DNA of 64,000 bases from Thelephora terrestris (taxonomy: Eukaryota > Basidiomycota > Agaricomycetes > Thelephorales > Thelephoraceae): assembly GCA_015956445.1 (NCBI GenBank), contig WIUZ02000002.1:930001-994000 (forward strand). The letters run 5' to 3'. A program made the position numbers and the translations under genes. Below the pieces are notes generated by a model that did no database searches, was not told the origin of the DNA, and saw only the letters and a program-made list of their open reading frames with translations. Of the stretch, positions 11,944-24,529 are shown one piece after another; positions within the stretch are counted from its first letter, which is position 1, and every line of letters starts with the position of its first letter.

Positions 11944-13870
11944 ATGCAATATTATCCAACTCGTCCCGCCCCCTTCCAGTGTTTGCCCGGCTCTCTGGCA
12001 GAAGAATTCAGGTCCCGCGACAAGCTTCGTGAAGACTTACAGTAAGTTCAATGATCAATTACTCAATTAGATCAGTGACGGCCTGACACGACTCTTCACA
12101 TCAGGAATATTTTTTTTGATGTGGTCTCCAAGGTTTTCACGCCGAGAATCCAGGCCATTATCTTGGAGCAGTTCGAGGACCGCCTCAAGAAGCTCTGCGC
12201 GGCGGCGGAAATAGAGATTTAAAAAAATGTTGCCGTCGCCGAGCCGCAATATGCGGCCATGATCAACATGAGGACCCAGCTTGAGCTCCTTAACATCTTA
12301 TGCGAAGAGTACCGGTATGTTTTTCTGTTTATGTAACAAACGCCCAGACTGACATATTCTCAGGGAAGCGTACTTCCGGCTCATGAAGATCGTCGGCGTC
12401 CAACTCTTGGACGTCATCGGAGACCCCCTCACACTGGGGGCAAGGGTTGGTTTACTGAGTTAGTAAACTGTAAGCAAATTGCAAGCATATGGAAAAAGAA
12501 CCCAGCCAAATACTTGCCTGGCAAGCACAAAGCAAATTCACAATTTACTGAGCCAATTTACCTGCAATTTACTGGGTTCAGTATGTGCTCAGTATGTTTA
12601 CAGTTTACTGGGTCATGTGACCACAGTTTCCCCATTAGGTAAACCTCGGAAAAATTCACAATTTACTGGACAAATTTACCCACAATTTACTGAGCCACTT
12701 GCCCAATCAGTATGTTTCCAATTTGCTGAGCGGTTTGATCACAATTTACTGGACTCAGTAAACTGGAAAAAAACCAAACTGGTTTACTGACGACATCCCT
12801 GATTGGTCAATTTGAAAAATAACCGAAAATTTACCTGGACGTGTCATTGTCAGTAAACTGCAAGTTTTCTTTCAGTAAATTGGAAATACACGTCAGGTAA
12901 ACTGGGAAAACACGTGACGATTTGATTGTGGTTTACTGGACTCAGTAAATCAGAAAAAAACCTAACCAGTTTACTGACGATGTACCTGATTGGCTAATTT
13001 GAAAAAAAACTCGAAAATTTACCAGGACGTGTCTTTATCAGTAAACTGCAAGTTTTCTTTCAGTAAATCGCAAATACACGTAAAGTAAACCAGAAAACAC
13101 GTGTAAACTGTAAGTAAATTCAAAGTTTACGTGTTTTCTGGTTTACTTTACGTGTATTTGCGATTTACTGAAAGAAAACTTGCAGTTTACTGATAAAGAC
13201 ACGTCCTGGTAAATTTTCGAGTTTTTTTTCAAATTAGCCAATCAGGTACATCGTCAGTAAACTGGTTAGGTTTTTTTCTGATTTACTGAGTCCAGTAAAC
13301 CACAATCAAATCGTCACGTGTTTTCCCAGTTTACCTGACGTGTATTTCCAATTTACTGAAAGAAAACTTGCAGTTTACTGACAATGACACGTCCAGGTAA
13401 ATTTTCGGTTATTTTTCAAATTGACCAATCAGGGATGTCGTCAGTAAACCAGTTTGGTTTTTTTCCAGTTTACTGAGTCCAGTAAATTGTGATCAAACCG
13501 CTCAGCAAATTGGAAACATACTGATTGGGCAAGTGGCTCAGTAAATTGTGGGTAAATTTGTCCAGTAAATTGTGAATTTTTCCGAGGTTTACCTAATGGG
13601 GAAACTGTGGTCACATGACCCAGTAAACTGTAAACATACTGAGCACATACTGAACCCAGTAAATTGCAGGTAAATTGGCTCAGTAAATTGTGAATTTGCT
13701 TTGCACTTGCCAGGCAAGTATTTCACTAGGTTCTTTTTCCATTTACTTGCAATTTACTCACAGTTTACTGACTCAGTAAACCAACCCCTGCCCCCAGTGT
13801 CAGCCAAAGGGATGGCCGCAAGGAAACCGAAGACGTGAACCGCCTCAACAGGCTCGGGCGGCTCGCTGAG
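11944..13870 (+). pseudogene. Tandem copy 2 of the small-protein gene, broken by nonsense and foldback insertion
   Basis: Exon layout copies 11082-11677: ATG at 11944, donor at 12043, acceptor just before 12105, second intron at 12315-12363. At 12220-12222 the codon AAA of copy 1 is TAA. Exon 3 is cut at 12431 by a 1.37-kb foldback element and resumes at 13800, where GGCCGCAAGG corresponds to GACCGCAAGG in copy 1. The 3' part has also diverged (CGGCTCGCTGAGGCAGC). Its TATA-like block at 11849-11862 repeats that of copy 1. Inactive twice over. Confidence 0.8.
12432..13799. mobile_element. Foldback element, CACTGGGGGCA family, arm type A (copy 2)
   Basis: A 1,368-bp nearly perfect palindrome centred near 13115, very similar to 1292-2657 along its whole length. 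Its ends are CACTGGGGGCAAGGGTTGG and the inverse. TCA flanks both ends (12429-12431 and 13800-13802). It interrupts exon 3 of the second small-protein gene. Confidence 0.92.
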
Positions 13871-14010
13871 GCAGCTTCGGGGCATCGAATGAACTGATGA
13901 ATTTTTACTGTGCGACGGTTGCACCCGATATATTTTTTTGTATGTTTTCTTATGTAAATCATATTTCGATACAAAAAATGGATTCATTTATTGTGTGTCT
14001 CCAAGCGGCG

Positions 14011-14105
14011 GTTCCATTTGAGCGGCTCGCTGAGCCAGCGGCCGTGTTGCACTGAATGAACCGGGCAATTTTGACTGCACGGTTGCCATACCTGGTATGT
14101 TATTT
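14011..14105 (+). pseudogene. Third remnant of the small-gene 3' end
   Basis: The words CGGCTCGCTGAG, GAATGAACCGGGCAATTTTGA and TGCACGGTTGC repeat, with changes, the 3' end of copy 2 (13859-13930). They also match the stop-codon region of copy 1, which carries CGAACCGGGTATTTTGA. Only the 3' end is present. Confidence 0.55.
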
Positions 14106-15328
14106 ATATGTTATTTATATGGCACAAATGCATATCTCGAGACAAAAATTGTATTCAGATTGCGGAAACGGCTAGGTAAGAAAACATGATTATATAGTGG
14201 GTCTACCGTAGCGCCGTTGTTCTGTTTAAAGGTCTGCCATGCCATAGGACTCGTAACTGGCCTCGGACGTGATCTCGTCGGAATCATCCTGGCCTTCATC
14301 GCCAGCTGAGGCCACCGCTGAGTCCGAGTCTGAGTGTTCGGCTTCTGACTCGCTATCACTGGCACCGGAGTCGTCCGATGAGATCTTGGCATCCTCAGGG
14401 TCGTCGTCACTGTCGTGCGCGTCACCGCCATCACCTTGAGGGGGGCCGGGCTCGCGGTGGGGCTGCTTCCCATGCAAACGTTCTCGCGACATATTCTCGT
14501 AGTTAGATTCCACCTCCCGCATGTACTTGTGGCCAATACCACCTCCTCTGTATCGCATGAACATGTCGCGATCGACGAATCTGGTAGATAACAAAAAAGT
14601 TAGACCAGCTGTACCTATAGATGCATATTACTTACTGGTTGACGTAGTACGCATTCCAGTCGGACTCCTTCTTGAGGTCCCACACGCTTGCCGGGTCTGC
14701 CAGAGAATGGGATCGAAGTCCAAGGGTGAAGCCAGGGATGAGGTGAGAGCCGCGAATGACATCGTCAGGATCAAGGAACCCGAATGCGCCGTCTTCGAGG
14801 GATGGGACCAACTTGATTCGATACAGGCGCTTGGCCTTCCAGCCGGCTCGCAGTGTCTCGTCCAGCTTGAACCAACGAACCCAAAGGACGTCCATCCTGA
14901 CCTCGTCTGACATTGTTGGCCCATGGAGGACATCAACTTTGAATATCCCGAGAACTCGCGCGTAAGAATATGGGTGGTTCGAGTTGTTGGCTCGTGAGAG
15001 GGTCATGACGTGCGAGCGGTTTCGCATGTTCACCCTGTCCTTGCCGCGGCGGAGATTGTACGTCGTGTGGTATAGATTCATCCCGTATCGCTGTTCGAGA
15101 CGGTCCTCGGCTATGTAGAGGTCGCCGCGGTCCTTCCCAGTGAACGTGGGGGGGTCGGGGTCATACTGCCTGTTGAGGATGCGAGCAAGAAGGTGGTCCT
15201 TGAGCTTTGTGACAAAGCCCTGAAGGAGGTGCTGTTAGCTTGGTTTGAACAGGCGATGGAGTCAGTCCTTACGTTCAGCGCGGGGTCGCCAACGTGCAGG
15301 TTAGCCAGAGTATACAAGTCCACATGGT

Positions 15329-18300
15329 TGTCAGGAACATGGTATTTTTAAACTTTTTATAACACGCTCTTTCATCGAACTCTTCTTACCAATTCTTATG
15401 TTTCGAATGCTTCGCACTCCTTATCCTTCACACCAATCATTCGAAACACACACACGCGCGTACTATTCCCAGCGAATTCACAACGAGCTATACAAGTGCT
15501 ATCCTAATCCCATCAAAAGTCGACTCTATCTACGACAGGCCTGAAGGTCATCAACTGTCCATCCCGGAGATCGTAGTGCTGGCCCCTCCTCGCAAGAACC
15601 TCCCCGAACATGGCGTCACCATCTTCAGCACTCAGCTGAACGACTAGTTCAAGCCGATAGGAAGAGATACCTTCGAGCGGACCGATCAGCCTCCCAGATG
15701 TCACCGAACTCTGGAACACCTGGTCCCACATCGCCATCACCGGGTGACTGCTCGACAGCACTATCGACGTAGTCGGCAAGCGACCCTCCGTCTCCCTCAT
15801 CGGACCCCTGGGTGGGATCCTGTCTTGCGAGGCGAAGCTGGTGTCGGAGTTGGATCTCGGACTCGACCTGTCGGTAAGGACGGTGGACCCGATATCGGAA
15901 TCCTCGCTCCTCACCTCGACCAGAGAGGTCACCATCCGACTCAACTGGTCGAGGGTAAGGGTTAGCCGAAGGGGCCATGCGATGAGCAGGACGGCGTCGA
16001 GAGCGTTTGCAACGTTGCCCCTTAGTCACCGGACGTACCTCGGCGACCCTCGGAGCATCTTCGGCTCGGTCAACCTCCATGACCTCATCCTCGATCTTCA
16101 CCAACTGATGGATTGGCTGCAAGACGCAGCGACCACAGTTCTCCTTGTCGGAAGCGGCCAAGGTGGAAGCCGGACCCGGAGTTGGAACGGGAACCGCGTT
16201 TTCGATCGGAGGCGTCGCGTAGGACGACGGGTTAGGCGATGGGAGTACCACCTCGTCGGCGTACTCCAACTCGAACGGAACATCGGCGGTCCCCTCACCA
16301 ACCAACTTGGGACCCTCTTGGCAGTTGCAGGTCTTGTCCTGCAAGGACTCGACCTGCGCTGTCAACACAGCCACCACATTCTCGAGTTCTTCGGTCTAGG
16401 AAATGTCAGCTTCCCTCATTTCATCTTCGAGATGAGGAAAGCTACCTTTTCATCCCTCCTGGCCAATGCTCCCTTAATGTTGTTGTCCCTAACCTTCAAC
16501 CCGGCGATCAACTCTTGATGGTTGGCGACCATTGCCTCCAACGCCTCGTTCGTTCCCTGCTGGAAGGCAGCCAAGGTCTCCTTCAATTGAAGACCCTCTG
16601 CTGACAAACGAAGGACGTCTGCCTTCGCCTCCTTCACCTCACGCTCCAAACGTTCAACCTAGGCAGTTTGATTAATCGAGAGTCATACTCGAATATTCAA
16701 ACGAAGGACCTACCTTGCTCTCCCCCTCCCGAACGAGCGACCACAACAACGACGTGGCGGCAGTGGCATGGCGAACGGCCCGAGGAACGGTTGCTCCGTG
16801 CTCCAATAGGTCCTGATCGTAGATTCCCCTCTGCAGGGTGTACCAGAGCTCCTTCTTGATCGGATGCTCCAGCTCCCCGAACCTACCCCTCATACGGAAG
16901 GCCACCTTCTCGGCAATGATCGTACGAACCCAGAGCTCGTCATCCCAAGTCAACCCCATCAAATGAGGCATCGTCTCCCTGAGACGTTCGGCGTCCACCT
17001 CCGTGACAACCTCCAAGATCTAGAAGCCGTTAGCTGGACATCAACGCCCAAAAGAACGTAACCTCTACCTAGAGGAAGGCGTTAGTGCAAACACAAGAAG
17101 CTCTAGGTCTCCCCCATACCTGGTCATCCGTGGTATAAGGAGTCCCAGCCGCACAGGCGTAGGACTTGCGAGCGGCGGCACGACGGTCGATACGGGAGAT
17201 GGTGGAGATACCATTGGCGACTTTGTAGGTATGGTTGTTGGGGAAGGACATGTTTTGGTAAGATGATGGGGAAGTTGCTGGTGTTGCTGATCAAGGATGG
17301 CTCCAAGAAGACGTCCTTCTTATAGCCTAGATCGGTGATCCTTCACGTGACCTACCTCGACGAACCTCATTGGTCCGGGTCACATCAACTTCCGCCCTTG
17401 TACCATCATCGTCGGCTTACTACATCAAGCCGACACCTCGGCCCGCGGGACGGCCTTGGAAGAACTTCGTTCCGGAACGCCTAGAACGCGCGCGCACTAA
17501 AAATAGGTCTCAAGACCCTGATGACCCCTTTATGACATCACGAACCCCTTTTACGACCCCTCATGACTTTACAATTACGACCAACCCTGGACCCTGATCA
17601 CACACGTGGACAGTCACATCACAGTCTCCTAACCGGAGGAAGGACTCGCCGCTATTCGGAAGCATCGCCCTAGGATTCTTCTGGTTAGCCCAGCGCATGT
17701 GGAGTAGCCGTTAGCGTGAAACGCTGGCGAATCTGTAATCCCTCATGTCCCATGAGTCTAGGCCCGACCTCCTCATGTTCGGACGTACGTTGAGGTTGCC
17801 ACCTGTCCGTGATGCTGTTACCGCCTACAGACAACAAGGGATGTTGAATGTCTCTACTCCCGAATCCAGCTGGCAGAGGCCATGTAAAGGGAGATTGACA
17901 CCTGGCCCTTGGGTGAGATCCCCAGGTACGAACTTTCACGACCCCATGCTCCTATTTCCATTTGGACTAGTGTTATCTTTACCCCTATGTTTCATGCGGA
18001 CATTCCTTATCTTTTATGCAATCCTTCACACGCTAGTAAGGCCCTTTGTCTTTTATTCTCCCACGCGTCACCTTTGTTCGCTTCCCTTACTTAGCGTTCT
18101 CACACTCCTTATCTCCCTTTGTTCTGGACTTGATAAGGGTATATTAGGGTATTGACGTCATGGCCACTCCTTTAGTATAAGTAGCAACTGTGGCTGTATC
18201 GTAGTACCTTAGTTTTGTTACCTCAGGAAATCCTCTGCCCTTCTCAGCCCAGTTGCAGTTAAGGACAAGTCAGAGTTTCTTGTTTGATCCAAGACATCCC

Positions 18301-18631
18301 CCCCATCTGCTCTCCCTCCCGCTCTGCGCGTCAACTGCGCCTCGTAACTATAGACTCCCAGCAGTCATATTAGAACACCTCGAGCGTCCAGTCGATCAAC
18401 TGGTGGAGTCATCAATCCTGTTGTAGGGATCAACCCTTGCGTGTTAAACCGAACGAAGTACGGTTTAGGTTGGGTTTCTCTTTAGGATTTCGACCTGACT
18501 TGCAGTGACCTCGGACAACCTACCGGAAGAATAGAGACGTGATCGTTCTCTCACAAGCTAGTTGGACTAGTGAGTACTCTGCGGAGTCGGCTCAGTGCAC
18601 TGGTAGTTGTTGGGGTAGAGTGGCCCTGACA
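15329..18631 (+). mobile_element. LTR-type unit (3.3 kb) with antisense gene and no pol
   Basis: Begins TGTCAGGAACATGG and ends GGCCCTGACA, with ATGGT on both sides (15324-15328 and 18632-18636). TG..CA ends plus a 5-bp duplication are LTR-retroelement hallmarks. Only one copy of the terminal sequence is present and no reverse transcriptase is seen, so it is not a two-LTR element. A promoter-like GACGTCA followed by TATAAGTAGC at about 18155-18183 points along the plus strand. The left half holds a five-exon gene on the minus strand. The best reading is a very large solo LTR whose U3 holds an antisense gene; an unknown transposon type with 5-bp duplications is the alternative. Confidence 0.65.
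15513..17251 (-). CDS. LTR-unit protein, unknown (479 aa, 5 exons)
   Basis: Model (minus): 17120-17251, 16714-17019, 16446-16658, 16039-16395, 15513-15944. All four introns have GT..AG ends and every exon is a whole number of codons, for 480 codons in total. Exon 1 encodes MSFPNNHTYKVANG. Exon 2 has PHLMGLTWDDELW. Exon 3 is heptad-like (coiled coil, ELKET/ALEAMVANHQ). Exon 4 carries a TCNCQEG cysteine motif and a proline stretch. Exon 5 ends VDRVDF. Plus-strand copies at 8661-9463 and 28450-30341 keep the same splice sites, and a diverged relative at 31002-31244 keeps the C-terminal frame (YRLKL, GDIILG), which supports exon 5. It could be a gag-like protein, but that is only a guess. It is antisense to the unit's own promoter. 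Confidence 0.65.
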
Positions 18632-21600
18632 ATGGTCCCGGTCTTTCTTAGCCATCGAATGGTGTTGCTGCGGTGTAGTGGCGTCGGTGTCACTTGCGGA
18701 CGAACGGAGTTTGGACGTAACGCGGCCGCCTGTTTTGGCCCTTAAGGTATTGATGTACTTTCTGTAGTGACGCTCCATACGTTCGTGTTTTGCAATCTGG
18801 CGCTCAAATCGAGTCTTGTTGGTCCGCTTGTAGAACCGTTTAACTCGGCGGTGCTCGAGTTCACCCTATCCGAGTCATGAGACGGCAGAAATGAGATGTA
18901 GAAGAGAGGGGAGTATACCTGTTGAGTGGAGAAACAATCCGTCGGGCCGAACTGCTCAATATGATCTGCATAATCCCCCAGTGCATGTATCTTGTACGTC
19001 TGGAGATTGAAACCGGAGCCTTTGGGAGCGCTTGGTTTTGGCGGCACTTTGGGTTGACGAGAGGTGGGAGCGGTCTTCTTGGTCTTTGTGTCAGCAGCTT
19101 TGCGACGGTACGCGGCAGCAGCTTCCCGCGGCAATAGTTTCGTGGCATACTTGGGGCACAACTTTGTGGCGTAGAGACGGAGCAGGCGGCCAAGTTCTTT
19201 TGTCTGTGTTCGAAGTGATGTGATTGTGTGTGATGTTTGAAGGCGGAGCTTCGCATAGGCGTGCCAGGTAGCCAAGTCAAAGGCAAGGTCGAGTATGATC
19301 TTATTGTGCTCAGGGTTGGGCAGGATCCCTTCGAGAACAGGGAGCCAACACTGGAAGGGGAATAACGTTAGGATTTGGGTCTGGTGGGGAGCAGGGGAGT
19401 GACAGTTACCTGCAGGATGTCTTCAAAGTCTCGACCCGCGAGTTTCTTCATGGCCGAGACACTCCCTCCAAACCTTCGGATTGTGTCGCGGCCGAAGGTT
19501 GGGACCTGACGAAACCTACGAGGGAGGAAAATTGATCAGCTGAGAAGTACTGATTTGGGTACTATTACTTACCGTGCGTCAAAGGTGTTGACTGCTGCTT
19601 CCCCGATTGCATGAAGTATCCGGACATTGTGCGTGACCACATTCTTCCCAACGCCCAGTTCGCAGTCGTGAAGGATGTCAACGGGCATGATCTCGGCCGG
19701 GTTGAGACCTAGTTCTGTGTGATATGCATTCTAGGGTATGTGAGTGAGAGGTTGTGGGGCGGCGCAATGTAACTCAGGATTACCCTTGTTAGGATCAACG
19801 ACCCTCTCTTCAAGATATCTAGATCCCCACCAACGCTCCGCCCAAGGTCAAACACGAGCCTGCGCGCGTGTTCCACACGAGCCGCGGCATCATTCGCGTA
19901 GTCCCGCAGGTGACGCCGGACAGCCTGGTCAGAGTACATGCCAATCCGAGAGACCTTCTCCTTCAGGATCAAACAGCGCGGACACAGGAACAACCCAAGG
20001 CTTTTGATTGTTGCGAGGACAGACCTCGGTGATGATTAGGTTTAGATTTTCACGAGATGGAGAGATGTCCTTACTTTTCTTTGTAATCTGCTGAATGGAG
20101 CAGGAGCAGGAGCAGCCAACGCCGCAGAACACCATCGCCACATTTGACATGGCGGGAATGCTTATGGGCGTCTGCACACGAACCCCCCAAGATCAACCGT
20201 ATCACCGCGTGAGTCAGCTCGCGCCCGAGAAAAGTGAGCATATCTCCATTGGGTTCTTTATTGTAATGCTTCTTGTAGAACTCCTTGATGGTGTCTGGGA
20301 GCTGTTCGTGTAAATGAGATCGTGGTTATGAAAAGTATGTAAGAGGAAATTGACAACCTACCGTAGGAATGTACGCAATGTGGTGAGCAGCGAAAGAGCT
20401 CGGTCTTGAACGGATATACTTTGAGACGTTGCCGATGAAGAGGTAAATCGGCCAGAGTGACGCACTCCCGAACGAAGTGAGGTGGGTAGAGTCGGAATAG
20501 AGTAGTGCTGATACGAGGAAACTCTCTAAGTCCGATTCATCGTCTGGACCGCGTGTCGCATTGAGGGTGTCTCTCATTCTTGCATCGGCCTCGAGCATGG
20601 CATTTGAGTTGTAGGTTTCGGAGTAGATACGAATAGGATCTTCACCCTGGCCCGGGTCCCACCATTCTTCGTGCGGGGTGATGTGGATGTCGTCGAAGGC
20701 ATCTGGGTCCTCGAGCTCGGTTGTAATGACTTCAACGATATCCCGGTAGAGTATTCCCTCAACAATAAACTCTGGCGCCTCGGCTTCCTGCTTCTGCACC
20801 CCCGTACACGGTACCCGTATGCGCACCGAACCCTCCTTCCACCCATCACCCAGCTTGAGTCCTGCTCCTGGCTTTGAAATCCATTTTCGTTCGAATCGTC
20901 GGATCGCGGTAACAGCATTGAAGTCTTCGAGTGTCGAGGGAGAGAACTCTGGGTGCCTGATGACATTATGGACGAGATCGTTGACTCCCGCAGGGGTGTT
21001 TCCGAGTCCCCGAGTCAGCCATGCAAGGATAAGATCTTCCGAGAGGTTGTTTGAGTTGGAGAAGGGGTCGTCCCCAGGATCTGGAGGAATAACTACCATC
21101 AAGTTAGACCCAAGAGATTGGGGGGTGGGCAAAGGTGGGTGAGCGTCGGCGAAGGCGTCTGGATCGCGCGGGTTGTGCGTGGAGGTGGTGAGGTACTTGC
21201 GGAACACCCCGAAGGAGTTGGACTTAGTCATAGTCCACGAGTTTTTGATGGGACTGCCACGTCCTGATCCAGGAGAACTCTGTCGCTCGGGCTCTTCATT
21301 TTGTTCATCGGTACGTAGGATTGGTGGCGATGGCACGGGCAAAGGGTCACGGAAACGCACAGGGAGTCGCCGAGTCCTCGCCGCACGTCGAAGTCCCGTA
21401 TCGATTGCATGATCAAACAGTGGGATCTGGGCGTCACCATCAGCTTGTCTCGTATTTTGTGAGTTCAGTTCATTGAACGTACTGGTGGTGGCTCTGGCTG
21501 ATCATCCACAGTCTCCAACGCCAAACGGGCTTCAACATCTCGCCTTCGTTGTTCCTCCTCTTCCTCTTCGTCGCGTTTGCGCTTCAACAACCTCGAGCTC

Positions 21601-21880
21601 CCAAGGGATGTTTGTCCTTCCGGGGTGTCCCAGTGACTTTTATTTATGTGGATACCGAGTCCGCGGATTGAAGAAAACTCTCGCCCTGCACAATCTCCCT
21701 CGTAGCAAAGATGGGGCATCGTACCTGTGAGTGTTGCGATTAGAGTTGCACGATTGCAGCGGATGCAACTGGTGCATCGGATCTATCCTTGTTTGGAGTT
21801 TGCTAACTGAAACAAATAAACCGCACAGGAGGGATACATTAGGGGTGCAACCGCCCATCGAATCCCTCCCTCGAACGACC

Positions 21881-23361
21881 ATGGCAACGCAGCTTTCTGA
21901 GAACAATCCCCAGAGGTATGTAGCACCTCGCAAACCCCATCCGATAACCACGCGCTTACCCTACACTTCAGCGAGCCCAAGCTCACCCCTCAGGAGAACG
22001 AAGAAATCAGGGAAAAATCGAGTTGGCTCCGTCGAGTTGCAAATCCCTTCGTGGACTTGTATATTGTCGTCTCCATTGGAGCTGCTGGCTCTGCAGCAAC
22101 AGAAGTTTCTCGCCGTCCCGAGGATAGGCGGGCACGAGACCACGCCCAAGACCTGTGAGTGCCTCCAACGCCCACCTTACAATGATTATTCACTGTGCCT
22201 TCTTATAGCACACTGGTCCAACGAGAGATCTACACGGCAGACTTCAACGCAATCACCAGTCATCTGCCCTTTCTCAAATCCCGCCTCGAGTCCGATGTCC
22301 CATCAAAGTTTATTCAGAAGATCTTACGCCAAGTGAGTCATTGCAAGCTGTTCCTGCTTCTATTACTCGCGGAACCCATCAAACCACTTAGGTCCAATCA
22401 TTTGTGTCTCGTGCTCGGCAAACAGACACGAAGACGACCAAGCGCTCCATCGTCAAACTCATCCCACAGAAGTACCTGCCGCTCGGTGAAAACGGCAAAA
22501 TTCCGGCAAATGCATACCAAGACTTAGAAGTAAAAGATCCGGATGCCTCTAAGTCCTGGCGTGGCTGGGAGACTCTCACCACCGCAAGGCTGCTGTGCCC
22601 CATCGACCACCTAGCCACGTTTGAGACGGACCCAGAGAGGTAAGTGATTGAACATTTTTATGTGGGGTCCCTGGCCTAACGACTTACGCCGTTCAGTTCC
22701 AGAATGAAATTACGCGACGGGGGGCTCTCGTTGATCGACAGCAAAGGTGATCCAAAGTTTCCAGCATTCCTTTACGACGAAGACGTCATGGATGGCTCCC
22801 TCGCACAGGGCCTCTTCCGAGGCCCACTTTTGCTATCAGTAAGTCATCCGTCACTCCTACGCAATAGGTTGTCAACTAATCATTTCTATTCAGGTCTACA
22901 AACTCATCTTCATCGCGCCTTCCGCTGCGACAGGTGCAAAGGTCTCGTTAAAGCGGGGAAATTCACGAATCCATGGCATGGAGAAAGTCATCCCCTCGAC
23001 AATATGTTATGCGGCGATACAGGTGCGTGTTTGACATCCACCAAAGTAACACAATTTAAAGGTGCCGGCCGCCGCAGTCTTCTAGGCGTACATCGCGTTG
23101 TGCAGTGTCTCAGAATGGAAGGAAGAATGGAAGGGCATCAAGTTTCCACGCCTCTACATGCTTCTACGCGAGCAATTTGCTTATCCTGATGATCCCTGGT
23201 ACTCCAACACCTTGCAGTGGTGGAACGAGCAGGTCTTCGGCGCGTCCCAACAAACCGATGGGAACCAACCCCCCGAAACAACTCAGGATGCGGAGGGACC
23301 CTCCACTCGCGAGCGCAGTGACTATGAACGGCAGGAGAGGATGCGCACAGCAGCAGAATGA
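21881..23361 (+). CDS. Intact 7-exon gene inside Plavaka element, DUF6698-like (378 aa)
   Basis: Model: 21881-21915, 21972-22154, 22209-22332, 22392-22639, 22697-22838, 22894-23022, 23086-23361. All six introns are GT..AG, 52-63 bp, and phases agree throughout. The protein starts MATQLSENN and contains LYIVVSIGAAGSAATEVSR, then a core with RSIVKLIPQKYLPLGENG, RGPLLLS, RIHGMEKVIPSTICYAA and WYSNTLQWWNEQVFG, and a polar tail. The last blocks recall a widespread Agaricomycete family of unknown function that I associate with DUF6698; this is from memory. The gene is divergent from the Plavaka transposase, with starts about 160 bp apart (21719 and 21881), so they may share a promoter. The open frame implies selection or recent acquisition. 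Confidence 0.7.
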
Positions 23362-23687
23362 TTTTTTGTTATCAGCTTATCTACTATCCTACACATGTAA
23401 CAATGCCCACCTGCCTGAAGAAATACTCGAAGTCTGAATGTCGCCAAATTAAGCTTTTTCTATTTGGTCGTGTTTGGCAACGACCCCATCAAAGCGGGAG
23501 TCACTCAAAACAGGAGCCGCCCAAAATAAGAAAATTGAACAACCGTAATGGCCTCTTCCGGGCCGTAGGCACTCCCACGTTCGTGAGAAACAAGGGTGTT
23601 TCTCCTGCCTGGGCATTTATAATCTCGGGCCTCACCAAATCTGCCCTGTCTGCATCCTCTCCACCTTCTATCACATTCTCAGTCTCG

Positions 23688-24267
23688 ATGGGCTTCCCTT
23701 CTCGGAGATCTTTCGTCGTCTTCTCCTCTGATTGCAAGACAGTTTCACGGTATGTCTACTACTTCCCATTATGGTCATGATTATTTTCTGCGAGACTGAT
23801 CATCGTCTTTATCACTATCGCGGCAGCTTCAAGTCGATCTACCCGGATGAGTCCGCCACACCCAATCCACTCACAGTGAGTTCCCTCTTAACGATTATGT
23901 CGGTTTTGAACGATTAACAACCTCATATGCCTACAGTCATTGTGTTTATTCACCCGCTTATCTAGACGAGGCCACCGGCAGATCAAAACCAGCTTTCAAA
24001 CCCTCAGCAATTTCAGGGTCAGTCGGGGAGAGTCCCAGGTGAGTGTGGACCGATCATTGATTCCGTTAACTCTTCCGCCCTTGTTTAATTATTGCACCCC
24101 AGATCTGTGCCTCCGCAATCGACTCCGACTCGATCCCGGCAGATGATGAAATCCCCGCCCTCCTGTCCCTAGACGACAACCCCCCCTCCCGACTCCTATC
24201 GCAATTCCCGCCTCTCGCTGTCCCCTCCTTGAAGTCGCACAGCGTGCCGTCCTCAAACACCTTCTGA
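23688..24267 (+). CDS. Putative small 4-exon gene, unknown (125 aa)
   Basis: Model: 23688-23749, 23827-23875, 23937-24038, 24103-24267. Three introns with GT..AG ends keep one open frame (126 codons including TGA at 24265). The last exon is rich in Asp/Ser/Pro/Leu (SIPADDEIPALLSLDDNPP). The start codon is the weak point: the frame is open further upstream and a 5' exon may be missing. No homologue is recognised. It lies between the 378-aa gene and the right end of Plavaka element 1. Confidence 0.4.
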
Positions 24268-24529
24268 GCTGGGACCGCCTCTGTCGCCAGCACGCCTTCC
24301 TCGTATTCATTTTTCGCTGCTCCCTATTGTTTACCGTCGCTGTCTGCTACCTCTCGGTGTATTCCGTTTAATATACGCCGGATATTTTGTATTTTCCGCT
24401 AGCAGTAAAATAAATCGTGATCATTTGAATAATTGTTTTTATCGTGAATAATGGATATTATATAATTTGATTTTGTGGAAATTGGTACGGGCAATATATT
24501 AAAATAATATCTGTTCACACACCTCAGGA

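Larger units (their letters stand above)
14226..21719 (-). pseudogene. Plavaka-type transposase, interrupted by an LTR-type unit
   Basis: The coding path starts at 21719 with a C2H2-like finger (CYEGDC ... HINKSH) and an acidic/basic linker. It continues through 20326-21420 (LLYSDSTHLTSFGSASLWPI, a typical Plavaka core block, with EEWWDPG upstream), 19709-19993 (CPRCLILKEKVSRIG), 19400-19720 (PVDILHDCELGVGK) and 18742-19275 (KIHALGDYADHIEQFG). It then reaches 18640 (HHSMAKKDRDH). The frame resumes at 15323 with HVDLYTLANLHVGDPAL and runs to a C-terminal half with FVDRDMFMRYRGGGIGH and an acidic tail ending at 14226. Removing 15329-18631 plus one ATGGT copy restores an uninterrupted reading frame, so the host gene was intact at insertion. 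Exon ends are approximate. The family is recalled from basidiomycete Plavaka proteins. Confidence 0.75.

Noticed and set aside
15841-16604. Plus-strand frames up to 225 codons opposite the LTR-unit gene
   Set aside because: The minus-strand model has conserved splice sites in two copies; the plus-strand frames do not recur as conserved proteins.
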